From contig NC_011684.1 in the NCBI RefSeq assembly GCF_000150955.2, positions 434,001 through 498,000 of the forward strand: a stretch of DNA of 64,000 bases. The letters are read 5' to 3'. Positions 48,876-58,288 of this stretch are shown here, one piece after another; the first letter of the stretch is position 1; every line of letters begins with the position of its first letter. The position numbers and the translations under genes are program-made. The notes below the pieces were generated by a model. The model worked only from the letters and a program-made list of their open reading frames with translations, did not search any database and was not told the DNA's origin. The stretch is from Phaeodactylum tricornutum CCAP 1055/1. Lineage: Eukaryota > Bacillariophyta > Bacillariophyceae > Surirellales > Neidiaceae.

Positions 48876-51800
48876 CTAGATGTGATGACCCNNNNNNNNN
48901 NNNNNNNNNNNNNNNNNNNNNNNNNNNNNNNNNNNNNNNNNGGTCGTGGCCTTTTCAGTGTCGCAGCATCCCTCCGCACAAGCCGCCTGACTCACGGCTG
49001 TGGTCGAGGCCTTTTCGGTGTCGCAGCACCTCTTCTGGCAAGCCGCCTGCCTTACGGCTGCGGCCTCCTCGGTGTTGCCGCATCCCTTCTGGCAAGCCGC
49101 CTGCCTTACGGCTGCGGCCTTTTCAGTGTCGCAGCATCCCTTCTGGCAAGCCGCCTGACTCACGGCTGCGGTCGTGGCCTTTTCAGTGTTGCCGCATCCC
49201 TTCTGGCAAGCCGCCTGACTCACGGCTGCGGTCGTGGCCTTTTCAGTGTTGCCGCATCCCTTCTGGCAAGCCTCCTGGCTTATGGCTGTGGTCGTGGCCT
49301 TTTCAGTGTCGCAGCATCCCTTCTGGCAAGCCGCCTGCCTTACGGCTGCGGTCGTGGCCTTTTCAGTGTCGCAGCATCCCTCCGCACAAGCCGCCTGACT
49401 CACGGCTGTGGTCGAGGCCTTTTCGGTGTCGCAGCATCCCTTCTGGCAAGCCGCCTGACTCACGGCTGCGGTCGTGGCCTTTTCAGTGTCGCAGCATCCC
49501 TTCTGGCAAGCCGCCTGGCTTATGGCTGTGGTCGTGGCCTTTTCAGTGTCGCAGCATCCCTTCTGGCAAGCCGCATGCCTTATGGCTGCGGTCGTGGCCT
49601 TTTCAGTGTCGCAGCATCCCTTCTGGCAAGCCGCCTGACTCACGGCTGTGGTCGCGGCCTTTTTTTCAGCTTTGCGGTATCCTTTCTGGAAAGCCACTTG
49701 GCTTGCTGCAGGAGCTGTCTTCTCAGTGTCGAAGCAATTCTTCTGGCAAGCCGTGTGGCTAACGGCTCGGGCCTTCGTCTCAGTCTCGCAGCATCCCTTC
49801 TCGCACGGGACTTTATACACCTTCACTTCACCGGGACCTTGAGCGGCATCGTCAGGGAGAGTGGAGTGAGAATCTTGCCGCTTAATTTTCGCACGCCCTT
49901 GCTCAATATCACCTTCCTTCCTTTTAAAAGCTTCCTCTCTCTGGCGTTTCGGCAAGAGCAACATTGCATTTAAGGTAACTAAAATCATGGCTCCGACGTC
50001 GCTTGCTATAGCTGCCCAAAGATGAGTCAGCCCGGCAAGTGCGAAGCCAAGAACCACAAATTTCACGGTTAAACTAAAAGCCACGTTTTCTTTGATTTTA
50101 CGCGTAACCCTTTGGCCCATCCTGATGCTATATTCGAGCTTCTCTAGATTTGAATCCAGTAGTGCGATGTCCGCAGTTTCCATTGCAAGCGCCGCCCCAG
50201 CACCCATTGCTACACCAATGTCCGCAGCTGCCAAAGCTGGCGCGTCGTTCACCCCGTCCCCACACATCATCACCAAGCGCCGCTGACCACATGGATTCGA
50301 CAAAATTGAACCTCCAGTACGGCCAGAGCTCAAAGATTCAACAAACGCCAGCTTCTCTTCGGGCAGTAGCTTGGACTGGATCTCCTGCTCAGACAAACCC
50401 ACTTGCGCTCCAACTGCCAACGCTGCGTCGCGATTGTCCCCGGTCAACATGGTCACTTCAATACCGCACTTCCTCAAACGACTCACAACACTAGCAGACT
50501 CGGCTCGGACACCATCGGCCGCGCAGTACGCACACACAATTCCCTCCCCTTCTATACTCATGTACCCAATCGTCCCTCCAAGACCCTTCCACGATTCTAC
50601 CTTGGCCCGTACCGTCTCGGGTACGTCCTTCAATAAACCGATACGACCAAACATCCTCTCGTTACCAACGTGCACCTCGCGCCCGTTGATAATGCCCAAA
50701 ACGCCCTCGCCAGCAATGATGGTGTGCCTCTCGAGTTCCGTATCTTTCGGTATACTAACTTTCTCGTTGCGGGCACCGGTCAAGATGGCTTGCGCCACAG
50801 GATGCGACGCGCGCTCTTCCATCAAGGCCAGGTGTTCAAATACCTCCTTACGCGACATATTCTTCGCAAAGTCTTCCAGGCTGAGCAACGCAAACTCCCC
50901 GTTCGTCAGCGTACCCGTCTTGTCAAAGCAAATATGCTTCACGAGGCTGAGCGCCTCCAAGTGTGCACCACCTTTGATAAGAATTCCATTTTGAGCCGTC
51001 GCGGCAAGACCAGCAACGTAAGACACGGGCGTCGAAATGATCATGGCACACGGACAGGCCACAACGATCAGAATCAGCCCGTTCTCAGTCCACGTTCTAC
51101 CGGTTTCCTGTCCAAAAGCCCACGGTACACTGCACATGAGAACGGCCGCGAGCACGACGAACGGTGTGTATATCTTGGCAAACTCGTCCACAAGCTTTTC
51201 CGTGTCCGATCGGTTGGCTTGAGCTTCCTCGACCAGCCGAATCAAACGAGACACGGCCGAGTTTTCCGAGGTCGATGTCGTTCGCACCATGATCTGGGCC
51301 ATTCCAGAGTTCACCGTGCCACCCGAAACAACGTCATGTAAACCTTTTCGAATGGGGCGGGCCTCTCCTGTCAAGGACGATTCGTCTACAGTCGTTGTGC
51401 CTTCCACGACAATACCATCGCACGGGATCTTGTCGCCGGTCTTCACCGACACTAGCGCCCCGACAGGAACCGCCGACGCCGGAATCACCACCAATTGTCG
51501 TGTCTGTGGATGCACCAGATTGGCCTTTTCGGGTCGTAAGTGTACAATTGCCGATAGGGCATGTCGGGCACGAGCCGTTGCGCGTACTTCCAGCCACTCT
51601 GAAATGGCGAACAAAAAGACGACCGCTGCCGCCTCGGTATACTCTTGTAACACCACAGCTCCCATGGCGGCTAAGAACATTAGACAGTTTGTGTCAAATT
51701 GCCAGCGTGAAAGCGTACGAAATGCTTTGCCCGAAATTGTGGGCAAACCAAAGGCAACGGCGGCAAGACCGACATATTTGAGGATATCTAGCTGACCACC

Positions 51801-52697
51801 TAGTAAACTCAACATGGATAAAAACCAGCAAATACCTGAAAGAGTAATTGCCGGTTTGGGATAGTTGACTGATTCTTCTTCGGCATTGTCGACGCTGACG
51901 TTGTCCAAAAAGTCTAAAGTCGACCAGTCGAATGAGGATGGTGCGGCTCCATCCTGCAGGACGGTAGCTCGAATACCAGTTTTTGCTTGCAAGGTCTCGG
52001 CAATCGAAGACGCCGAAACAGAAAATGGATTGTGAACGACCTTGATTTGCTGTTGCGGAACGTTCAAAACGAAACTTTCCATTTGAATCTGGGATGGATC
52101 GAAGTATTCCCTTAAGAAGGAAGTCAGGATGGTCGTGTAATCTTTCGGGCCGCTGTCGTCCATCTGGAAAGCGAGCGTGGACTCGCAAAAAAGCGAACCA
52201 ATGAAATTTTCTCCCCCGTCTGACTTGACTTCGGCACCAAACCCTTGTTCGTTCAAAACAGCACAAATTTGGGACGCAGCAATGCTAGTTGTATCGTGCG
52301 TGACGTACACCATTTTACTCGTGACGTTGATCGAGACGGCCAACACTCCCGAGAGCGGCTCCACTACTTGATTGATGGCGGGGATTTCGCTGGCACAACA
52401 AATGTGGGCAACATAAAAGGTGGATTTGACGCTTGCACCAGTGGTTTTTGGTTTCGACGTTGCAGCGGTAGTGAAAGTCCCATCCCGAAGTATGCTTGCA
52501 CCAAGGCCTTGCTTGTTCAAGGCACGCTCCATTGTAGCGGCAGGAACAATCTTTGCATCGTGATCGATCAATACTTGCTTGAGTGGAACATTAACGCGGA
52601 CCAGGGTCACACCCGCCATTGGTTCCAAAATGTTATTGATGATGGGAATTTCGGAAGCACAGCAAATTTGACTACACGCTATCACACTCCGTGCCAT
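48876..52697 (-). CDS. P1B-type Zn/Cd-transporting ATPase with Cys-Cys repeat tail (sequence gap inside)
   Basis: The frame is open from 53120 (a TTG) but the first suitable ATG is at 52697 (MARSVIACSQICCASE); an upstream His/Cys-rich part (EHPCHGCGGDDVHG) could belong to the protein through an unseen exon or a missed start. Two N-terminal HMA domains carry ICCASE instead of GMxCxxC, as in plant Zn/Cd pumps HMA2-4 (ICCTSE). A third HMA-like domain is degenerate. The ATPase core has VACPCAM (metal-binding CPC in helix 6), GEARPI in the actuator domain, DKTGTLTNG, SHPVAQ, TGDN and GDGVNDAPAL, and eight membrane helices are expected. The C-terminus is about 15 units of 20 residues with ACQKGCCDTEK; a 50-base gap lies in them, so repeat number and the end (GHHI, stop at 48876) are uncertain. 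Role: export or vacuolar storage of Zn and Cd. Confidence 0.9.
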   Translation of the reverse strand: MARSVIACSQICCASEIPIINNILEPMAGVTLVRVNVPLKQVLIDHDAKIVPAATMERALNKQGLGASILRDGTFTTAATSKPKTTGASVKSTFYVAHICCASEIPAINQVVEPLSGVLAVSINVTSKMVYVTHDTTSIAASQICAVLNEQGFGAEVKSDGGENFIGSLFCESTLAFQMDDSGPKDYTTILTSFLREYFDPSQIQMESFVLNVPQQQIKVVHNPFSVSASSIAETLQAKTGIRATVLQDGAAPSSFDWSTLDFLDNVSVDNAEEESVNYPKPAITLSGICWFLSMLSLLGGQLDILKYVGLAAVAFGLPTISGKAFRTLSRWQFDTNCLMFLAAMGAVVLQEYTEAAAVVFLFAISEWLEVRATARARHALSAIVHLRPEKANLVHPQTRQLVVIPASAVPVGALVSVKTGDKIPCDGIVVEGTTTVDESSLTGEARPIRKGLHDVVSGGTVNSGMAQIMVRTTSTSENSAVSRLIRLVEEAQANRSDTEKLVDEFAKIYTPFVVLAAVLMCSVPWAFGQETGRTWTENGLILIVVACPCAMIISTPVSYVAGLAATAQNGILIKGGAHLEALSLVKHICFDKTGTLTNGEFALLSLEDFAKNMSRKEVFEHLALMEERASHPVAQAILTGARNEKVSIPKDTELERHTIIAGEGVLGIINGREVHVGNERMFGRIGLLKDVPETVRAKVESWKGLGGTIGYMSIEGEGIVCAYCAADGVRAESASVVSRLRKCGIEVTMLTGDNRDAALAVGAQVGLSEQEIQSKLLPEEKLAFVESLSSGRTGGSILSNPCGQRRLVMMCGDGVNDAPALAAADIGVAMGAGAALAMETADIALLDSNLEKLEYSIRMGQRVTRKIKENVAFSLTVKFVVLGFALAGLTHLWAAIASDVGAMILVTLNAMLLLPKRQREEAFKRKEGDIEQGRAKIKRQDSHSTLPDDAAQGPGEVKVYKVPCEKGCCETETKARAVSHTACQKNCFDTEKTAPAASQVAFQKGYRKAEKKAATTAVSQAACQKGCCDTEKATTAAIRHAACQKGCCDTEKATTTAISQAACQKGCCDTEKATTAAVSQAACQKGCCDTEKASTTAVSQAACAEGCCDTEKATTAAVRQAACQKGCCDTEKATTTAISQEACQKGCGNTEKATTAAVSQAACQKGCGNTEKATTAAVSQAACQKGCCDTEKAAAVRQAACQKGCGNTEEAAAVRQAACQKRCCDTEKASTTAVSQAACAEGCCDTEKATTXXXXXXXXXXXXXXXXXGHHI
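48892..48941. other. Assembly gap (50 N)
   Basis: A run of exactly 50 N inside the 60-bp coding repeats of the ATPase tail. The length is probably a placeholder, so the true number of repeats is unknown. The frame downstream of it is uncertain. Confidence 0.99.
48942..49670 (-). repeat. 60-bp tandem repeats coding CC-rich 20-residue units
   Basis: About 12 well-conserved units of 60 bases (two shortened to 54) follow each other; on the minus strand each codes A-C-Q-K-G-C-C-D-T-E-K plus a 9-residue variable part. Three more decayed units reach about 49840. Variants C-A-E-G and C-G-N-T occur. The repeats are near-identical, so slippage or unequal exchange is likely. The tail would bind many metal ions through CC pairs. 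Confidence 0.93.
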
Positions 52698-53706
52698 CGC
52701 CAAAGAAGTTGCCTGGGGTAAGGTTGTCACAAAAAATGGCGAATTGCGTTGGTTTCTGGATGTCCCCGCGTCCATCAAGTTCTCGACCGCCTTGACCCGA
52801 TCAGACTCTACCGAAAAGATATTGCGGAAGTCTTGAATATTGAATTTAGCCGAGGCGACTTGAAAGAATTGCACCGTTACGTTTCGCCAGTGACGCTGTC
52901 CGACTCGTTCGAAACGTCCGTGCACGTCGTCCCCACCACAGCCGTGACAAGGATGTTCTAGATGCAAATCGCCCGACACAGTATCGTGGACTAGAAAATC
53001 GACGTGGTCTTCGTGTTGTACTGGATGGACACGTCGCCAGCGCCCGTGGGAGCTGTGCTGTGATTGGATCGCTTTTGGTTGGTTGCAAAAGTGTTTGACA
53101 CGATACACGGCGAGGTTCAACTGAACGAGCGACGAAAGTACGCGTTACGTCAATGGGGGCCGGAACCTACTACATACCTTATTTCGTTTGACTGGTAGTG
53201 AGTGATGTGATCGGAGTCGTCTTGTTATTTGAGGGGTCGCGGATGCCTTCTGTCGATTCAAACGTGATCGTGATGTATATATATTAACTTTTATCACTCT
53301 ATAATAGGAATTGATTTTTCAATTATCCCGATGGAATACTTATGGATTGGACAGCTGTGGAAATTTCCCGAGACAAAATACATGTCTCGATCAGATACGT
53401 TCGGACTGTTCTCGCTCTCAATTATGTGAAGTTTATATCTATGGCCCGAACCAGCCAGGCAAATACATTTATCTAAATCTATGTAATACAATACGCAAAC
53501 GCTTCGCCATAGGTATCTTTTTCATGCCGACGTACAGCCTTGTCCAACTGGCATCCCATTGCTGGTACTCGCCAAATTAGCCGATTGACAACTGTGTCTG
53601 TCAAGCCATCGTTCGGCCTACGTTGCCAAATACACCATCCGTCGTCGCACGGTCATATTGTGTGTGTCCTGTTCTCTGTCAATCACACAACAACAGCCAT
53701 GGCACC
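52698..53706. other. Upstream region of the ATPase and of the next gene
   Basis: Up to 53120 the ATPase frame remains open, including a His/Cys-rich stretch that may be coding. The rest is AT-rich and lies between divergently transcribed genes. A plus-strand frame upstream of 53707 starts at TTG and is not used. Confidence 0.4.
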
Positions 53707-55587
53707 ATGACAGAAAAAGAGTTGCCAAAGTCGAAACCGGAGTCTCGTGAGAGTTGTGACTCTGTAGTGGTCGCGCCGCCTCGATTGCAGCGGACGGAAA
53801 CTGGTTCGCTGGTACCACCGATGTTGTCCCGACGACGTTCCAGTGTCCATCGCCGGTCACCGACGCTGAGCAGGTACCAAACAACGTCTATTGACAAGCA
53901 CTACGAGATTAGCAATCAAATATTGGCTGCTTGTGATTCGAATTACAATCAGGGATGCTTGCGCACAGCGTACGCGCTCGGCGTGCAATATTTAGAAACG
54001 GCCTTGCTGGAAATCCCCAAACACGGCTACTTTAACAGTGTTCGTCACGAAAGGGAGCGGATGCAAACAGCACTGCACGCTGTACGGATCGGCAATCGGT
54101 TGGGAGAGATTCAGAACAACGATGTCCCTTGGTCGACATCCGATCGAGAACGGCTGGAAAAACTGCAAAAGCTGGCACTCGAACAAGTGGACAAGGCCTC
54201 ACAAGATCAGTATGAATCCCAACGTGCGGCAACGGAAACCGAAATTCGGAAACAAGAATCCTCGGCGGAATGGGTACTCTGTGAACCCTTCCTAGCTTGT
54301 TCGGAGTCATTAACTTTGATGCTGCGCCGGGAGGATCACGAGCCGCGGTATCACAGTACCTATTCGCAACGTCCGTTGTCGGGCCAGCAACCGAGACAAT
54401 TTGCTTCCGCCGATTGGGAGGAATCCGCTAGCGACGCCCATAAAACACCAACAATTACAACTAAGCTGTTGGCTTCCAAGGCACCCGTTCCGACCGATGA
54501 CTACGTTTTTGCACCCATCGATAAGGTCCAATGTTGCCGGACCGATAACGCTTATGCACTTGCCAAAACGGCACCGTACGACACGTCAAAGTCGACCTCC
54601 GAACGTCTGTCACGGAATTTTGTCGAAAAGTTATCTCTGGAAAAGGCTTTGTTTTTGTCCGGTTTAGAAGTCTTTGATGAATCTGTCCAAGGAGACGAAG
54701 CTAGGGTCACACCTTTTTCCGGAAGAGATACAGCGTCCACTTCTTCCACGTGCTTGTCGGCCACGCTACAACTGGCGACACTGTCGTCTATTTATCACGA
54801 AGATTTAGATCAGTTAAGACGAGCAGGTCTGATAAGGATTAGTTTTGCGGACACGTATCAAGGATGTGTTCCCGGTTCGACGAATGGCTGCACGGTTATT
54901 GCACCCCTCTTTTGTATTCACCATTTGGTGGAATCGCAAGAAATTCCAGATCCCGGCCTACCCGATGCCACCATCACCCATGTTATCGATCACGAAACAC
55001 CTGCCATTTTACGGCAACTACGAAGGCAACTTGGTTTGTCCGAGCAAGCATATTTGATTCCTTCGGACGTCCACGACTTTTTCATTGAAAACGGACAACT
55101 AGCACAGAGTCAATTCGTTAATGTTGTGGGTGGCAACATTCTGGACGACGTTCACTTGTCGGCGTTTGTCGACTCGTTGGAAGCAGAATCCGTGAATGGA
55201 CGGCAGGTAGCGGCTACTTTATTCTTCCACGAACATGTTGTTGCGATTCTCAAGCTACAACGCGGAAAGGGCAAGTGCTGGTACGACTTCATCGACAGCT
55301 TACCGCTGAGAAAAACCTTAAGCCGTCCCGGCGAAGACGATATCCATTTAGATCGTCGTCTCGGCGTCAATCTCGCGCAACCAGAAATATCAGACTCATG
55401 TCTACCGATGACGGCAAGGATTCGATGTTTGGATTCTTCGGCTTTGAAGGTATTCTTGCGCTGGTACGCGTGCAGCAAGTTCGGGGAAGAAAACGTGTGT
55501 TACATCAACGCATACGAATGGGATGATCTTCAGTCTGATTTTGATCCACGTGTTTTTCAGGCGTTCGTATGGGCAGACACTGCATAG
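53707..55587 (+). CDS. Unknown protein with MIT-like helices and a cysteine-peptidase-like C-terminal half
   Basis: A 626-residue single-exon protein from the ATG at 53707 (MTEKELPKSK). Residues about 55-130 are helical (YEISNQILAACDSNYNQGCL and on) and reminiscent of MIT or TPR-like bundles. The middle is polar. From about residue 360 to the end is a compact domain: TNGCTVIAPLF with Cys395, a central FFHEHVVAILKL with His508 and His510, and WYDFIDSLPL with Asp527 and Asp530, then FLRWYACSKFG and DPRVFQAFVWA. A Cys at the start of a helix after Asn-Gly, a His opening a beta strand and an Asp on the next strand is the arrangement of papain-fold peptidases, including deubiquitinases. No family assignment is certain. 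Catalysis is inference; a non-enzymatic fold is possible. Confidence 0.6.
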   Translation: MTEKELPKSKPESRESCDSVVVAPPRLQRTETGSLVPPMLSRRRSSVHRRSPTLSRYQTTSIDKHYEISNQILAACDSNYNQGCLRTAYALGVQYLETALLEIPKHGYFNSVRHERERMQTALHAVRIGNRLGEIQNNDVPWSTSDRERLEKLQKLALEQVDKASQDQYESQRAATETEIRKQESSAEWVLCEPFLACSESLTLMLRREDHEPRYHSTYSQRPLSGQQPRQFASADWEESASDAHKTPTITTKLLASKAPVPTDDYVFAPIDKVQCCRTDNAYALAKTAPYDTSKSTSERLSRNFVEKLSLEKALFLSGLEVFDESVQGDEARVTPFSGRDTASTSSTCLSATLQLATLSSIYHEDLDQLRRAGLIRISFADTYQGCVPGSTNGCTVIAPLFCIHHLVESQEIPDPGLPDATITHVIDHETPAILRQLRRQLGLSEQAYLIPSDVHDFFIENGQLAQSQFVNVVGGNILDDVHLSAFVDSLEAESVNGRQVAATLFFHEHVVAILKLQRGKGKCWYDFIDSLPLRKTLSRPGEDDIHLDRRLGVNLAQPEISDSCLPMTARIRCLDSSALKVFLRWYACSKFGEENVCYINAYEWDDLQSDFDPRVFQAFVWADTA

Positions 55588-56064
55588 ATTGTGTTAGTTG
55601 TGAACATGTGTTGTACGTGTGCCGTAATACCAAGGAAAAGTCACGCCATCGATGTTTTTAATGTCACAGTCAATAGCATAGTTTCGGGTACTTTCGAATA
55701 AAGCTAGCTTTGTATTACAGCTAGTCATATAGAGACGGACTTATATTAATGGATTCTTGGGAGTCGCCCTGTGGCCGTGAGAACGCGGGGTCACGGCACG
55801 TATAGTCTGTCCGCCAATCCATAGATCGAGGAGTCCGCCGCAGAATCGTACGAGAGACGCACCGGAGCAAACAGAGGGTCCTCGTCATCGCAGCATGGTA
55901 CAACTCCAAGGGCTTGTGCTTCCGATCTCTGAACCCACCACCGTCTCATCCGCACACCTTTGTTGCCTTATTGTTGATACTTCGATCAGCGGATAGACAA
56001 AGCTGCCGTAGTGTAGGAAACTAGTTCACTACAGATATCGCTCCCCGTATTTTGGTCCTTCATC
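55588..56064. other. Intergenic, no gene
   Basis: It contains the 3' flank of the preceding gene and the 5' flank of the next. Short minus-strand frames lack domains. Nothing recognised. Confidence 0.45.
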
Positions 56065-58110
56065 ATGTATCGTACTCGACCCAACTTGCGTCTGGCGTCC
56101 ACGAAACGCGGGATGCGCCGGATCCTCAAGTACCAGGGCCCGGTCAACGAATACATCCGCCAGGCGGTGCTCGCGGGAACTTACCGCACTACCGAAGAAC
56201 TTGAGCGTGTCAAGAAAGAACGTCGTGAATCCGCCGACGATTTGCAAACGATTATGCGTCGCTTTCGTCAAGATATTGTGCGTGGATCCGCCATAACGGA
56301 CTATCCCATCGAGTACCTCATCTTGCAATCGCACCCACCTGTACCAGACCCTCCGCGCTTGAACCGCAAACTCGAACGCCAAATGAAAGAACCCCCGAGT
56401 CCCCTTGCCAAACTCGTGCAAAAGCATTTGAAACAACACGGAGACGATGGAGGCAGCCGCACGGCCCCGGTTGGACACCGTTCGACCGAAGAATACTACC
56501 GTCATTTGCTGGGAGTCGCGGCTCCCTCGACCCAAACCGCACTAGGCAACAAAACGGCTCAAGTCCAAAAGGCGTACGCCAAAGCCGTCAAACAGTACGA
56601 ACTCATGCGTGTCGACGGCTTATCCGAAGCGGACGCCATGCTCCGCGTGGACGACCTCTTGGAGGAACAGGCCCGCAACGAAAAGACCATGTCAACTCAG
56701 CGAGTGAAAGCCGCACAGGCCTTTCGGGAACGGGTCGGACCAGAATTTAAGATCCACAATATGGCTTGGGAAGCGAAAGCCGAGATTGATCAGCAGGAGC
56801 AGCGTCGGGCCAGCAATACGGCCAACGACTCATCGGAAAATGCTGCTGAGGAACCCTTCTTGGGGGCGACGCAAAATTTCGAACTGCTCGCTTCCGTTTT
56901 CGCCAACGACGCTACAAAAATTCAAGGTCTCATGCGTTGGAGTGAGCGCCTCGCGGCCGTGCCCTACACTGAATGGACAATCGGGGCCTCGACAGCCTTG
57001 GATCACTGGATGGCACGACAACTGTTGGGTATGAGTGAAGAAACCTGGGCGACCTTGCTCGAAGGAGACTCGCCCGATTTGCTAGCACAAGGACGCGATT
57101 TAGTTCGCTTGCGGGAAACGCTCTTTCCGGAAACCATTCTTGAAGCCCCGGATAGCATTGTCGATGAGAGTGAGGAAGAAGCGCCAGCTGTCGAAGAGGA
57201 GGATCCAGCTGAAAAGAGTATCGAAGAACTACTCGCATCTCTAGGTGGCCTCAAAACTTCCGGTGAAACGGGTGGCAACAGAAAGAAACCGAGTAGCAGT
57301 TCGTGGAGCTGGCTGGAAGACCTCGGTAGCGCTGATTTAGATGTCCGTATCGATCGATTCGTCGAGCAACTCCAGGACTGGCGCTACCGAAATGTTCAGA
57401 CTCCCTACAACGAGTGGCCACAGCCGGACCAAAATGAGTTTAGTGAATGGCTCAAGGAATTTGTGGAATCTGTCTCGTCTGATGCTGAACGGGGAACCAT
57501 AGATTATGTCGCTACACGTAAGGCGCTTTTGTCTTCGCCCCCGGTGGATCGCGAACAAGCTGGTGCGTTCTGGAGCAACCTACAGCATGATACCCAAGCC
57601 ATTTCTTTATTGGATGCCATGCGGGCGGATGGACCTCCCCCCGGTGCCAGTATATTGCACGCTGCTTTCTGGGATCTGCCGTATGATACCCAGCTCGAAT
57701 GTCTTTTGAACCTGGGGGCTCTCCGACCAATCCTTGACGAATACACGAAGGAATCGGACCGTCTCGCCTTTTTGCATCGATTCGGGGACATAGTGCTGGC
57801 CGGTGTCGAGCTGGAGCATCTTGTTCCGGACCCGGATGGCCCCGTGACCACTGCCGATTTAAGTCCAGCCACGGTAGAAGAAATGAAAATTCATCCAAGC
57901 TCTCGGTTCCGTTTGGAAAAACGTCCTTATATGTCCGAGTCAAACATTGCGGCTGACGAAAAGTCACGGGCCTTGTTTCACGCCTGGAATCAACACAAGG
58001 CCGGACGTGCACGGTACGAAGAGAAGCTATTTCAAACGGGGCGACTGGGATTGCGCTACAGTGACAGAATCCCCAGACACGACGAGTTTCCAGAAGAAGA
58101 GAAAAAGTAA
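56065..58110 (+). CDS. Unknown large soluble protein, possibly mitochondrial
   Basis: A 681-residue single-exon protein from the ATG at 56065. The N-terminus MYRTRPNLRLASTKRGMRRI is rich in Arg and lacks acids until residue 30, as in mitochondrial or ribosome-associated proteins. Then come charged helices (EELERVKKERRESADDLQTI; AKAVKQYELMRVDGLSEADA), an acidic stretch near 370-390 (ESEEEAPAVEEEDPAEK) and two Trp-rich helical parts (WLEDLGSADLDVRID; AAFWDLPYDTQLECLLNL). The C-terminus NIAADEKSRALFHAWNQHKA is basic-polar. I recognise no domain. The layout would fit a lineage-specific mitoribosomal or assembly protein, but that is inference. Even codon use throughout, no odd region. Confidence 0.6.
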   Translation: MYRTRPNLRLASTKRGMRRILKYQGPVNEYIRQAVLAGTYRTTEELERVKKERRESADDLQTIMRRFRQDIVRGSAITDYPIEYLILQSHPPVPDPPRLNRKLERQMKEPPSPLAKLVQKHLKQHGDDGGSRTAPVGHRSTEEYYRHLLGVAAPSTQTALGNKTAQVQKAYAKAVKQYELMRVDGLSEADAMLRVDDLLEEQARNEKTMSTQRVKAAQAFRERVGPEFKIHNMAWEAKAEIDQQEQRRASNTANDSSENAAEEPFLGATQNFELLASVFANDATKIQGLMRWSERLAAVPYTEWTIGASTALDHWMARQLLGMSEETWATLLEGDSPDLLAQGRDLVRLRETLFPETILEAPDSIVDESEEEAPAVEEEDPAEKSIEELLASLGGLKTSGETGGNRKKPSSSSWSWLEDLGSADLDVRIDRFVEQLQDWRYRNVQTPYNEWPQPDQNEFSEWLKEFVESVSSDAERGTIDYVATRKALLSSPPVDREQAGAFWSNLQHDTQAISLLDAMRADGPPPGASILHAAFWDLPYDTQLECLLNLGALRPILDEYTKESDRLAFLHRFGDIVLAGVELEHLVPDPDGPVTTADLSPATVEEMKIHPSSRFRLEKRPYMSESNIAADEKSRALFHAWNQHKAGRARYEEKLFQTGRLGLRYSDRIPRHDEFPEEEKK

Positions 58111-58288
58111 CTCAAATGTGAATAACATAGAAATGATTTTTTTCATGCAATCAATGCTTATGAAAATAAATCAGATGTGAATATTTCGAGACAACATTTT
58201 TTTCAAGCAAAACATGCTTGTGGATAATCGTTTTTGTTTCTAAAAAGTGGATTGATGTCATATGTACTTTTTCGCAAAGTGAAAAGGT

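Noticed and set aside
48848-49973. Two long plus-strand frames through the repeats (repeating LFSVAASLLASRL and FQCRSIPSGKPP)
   Set aside because: They are shadows of the 60-bp ATPase tail repeats: the unit length is a multiple of three and has no stop in these frames, so any frame stays open. They also cross the gap.
50371-51795. Long antisense frames of 128-223 codons opposite the ATPase core
   Set aside because: They lie fully inside a clear P1B ATPase coding region, which has all catalytic motifs; the antisense frames have no domain.
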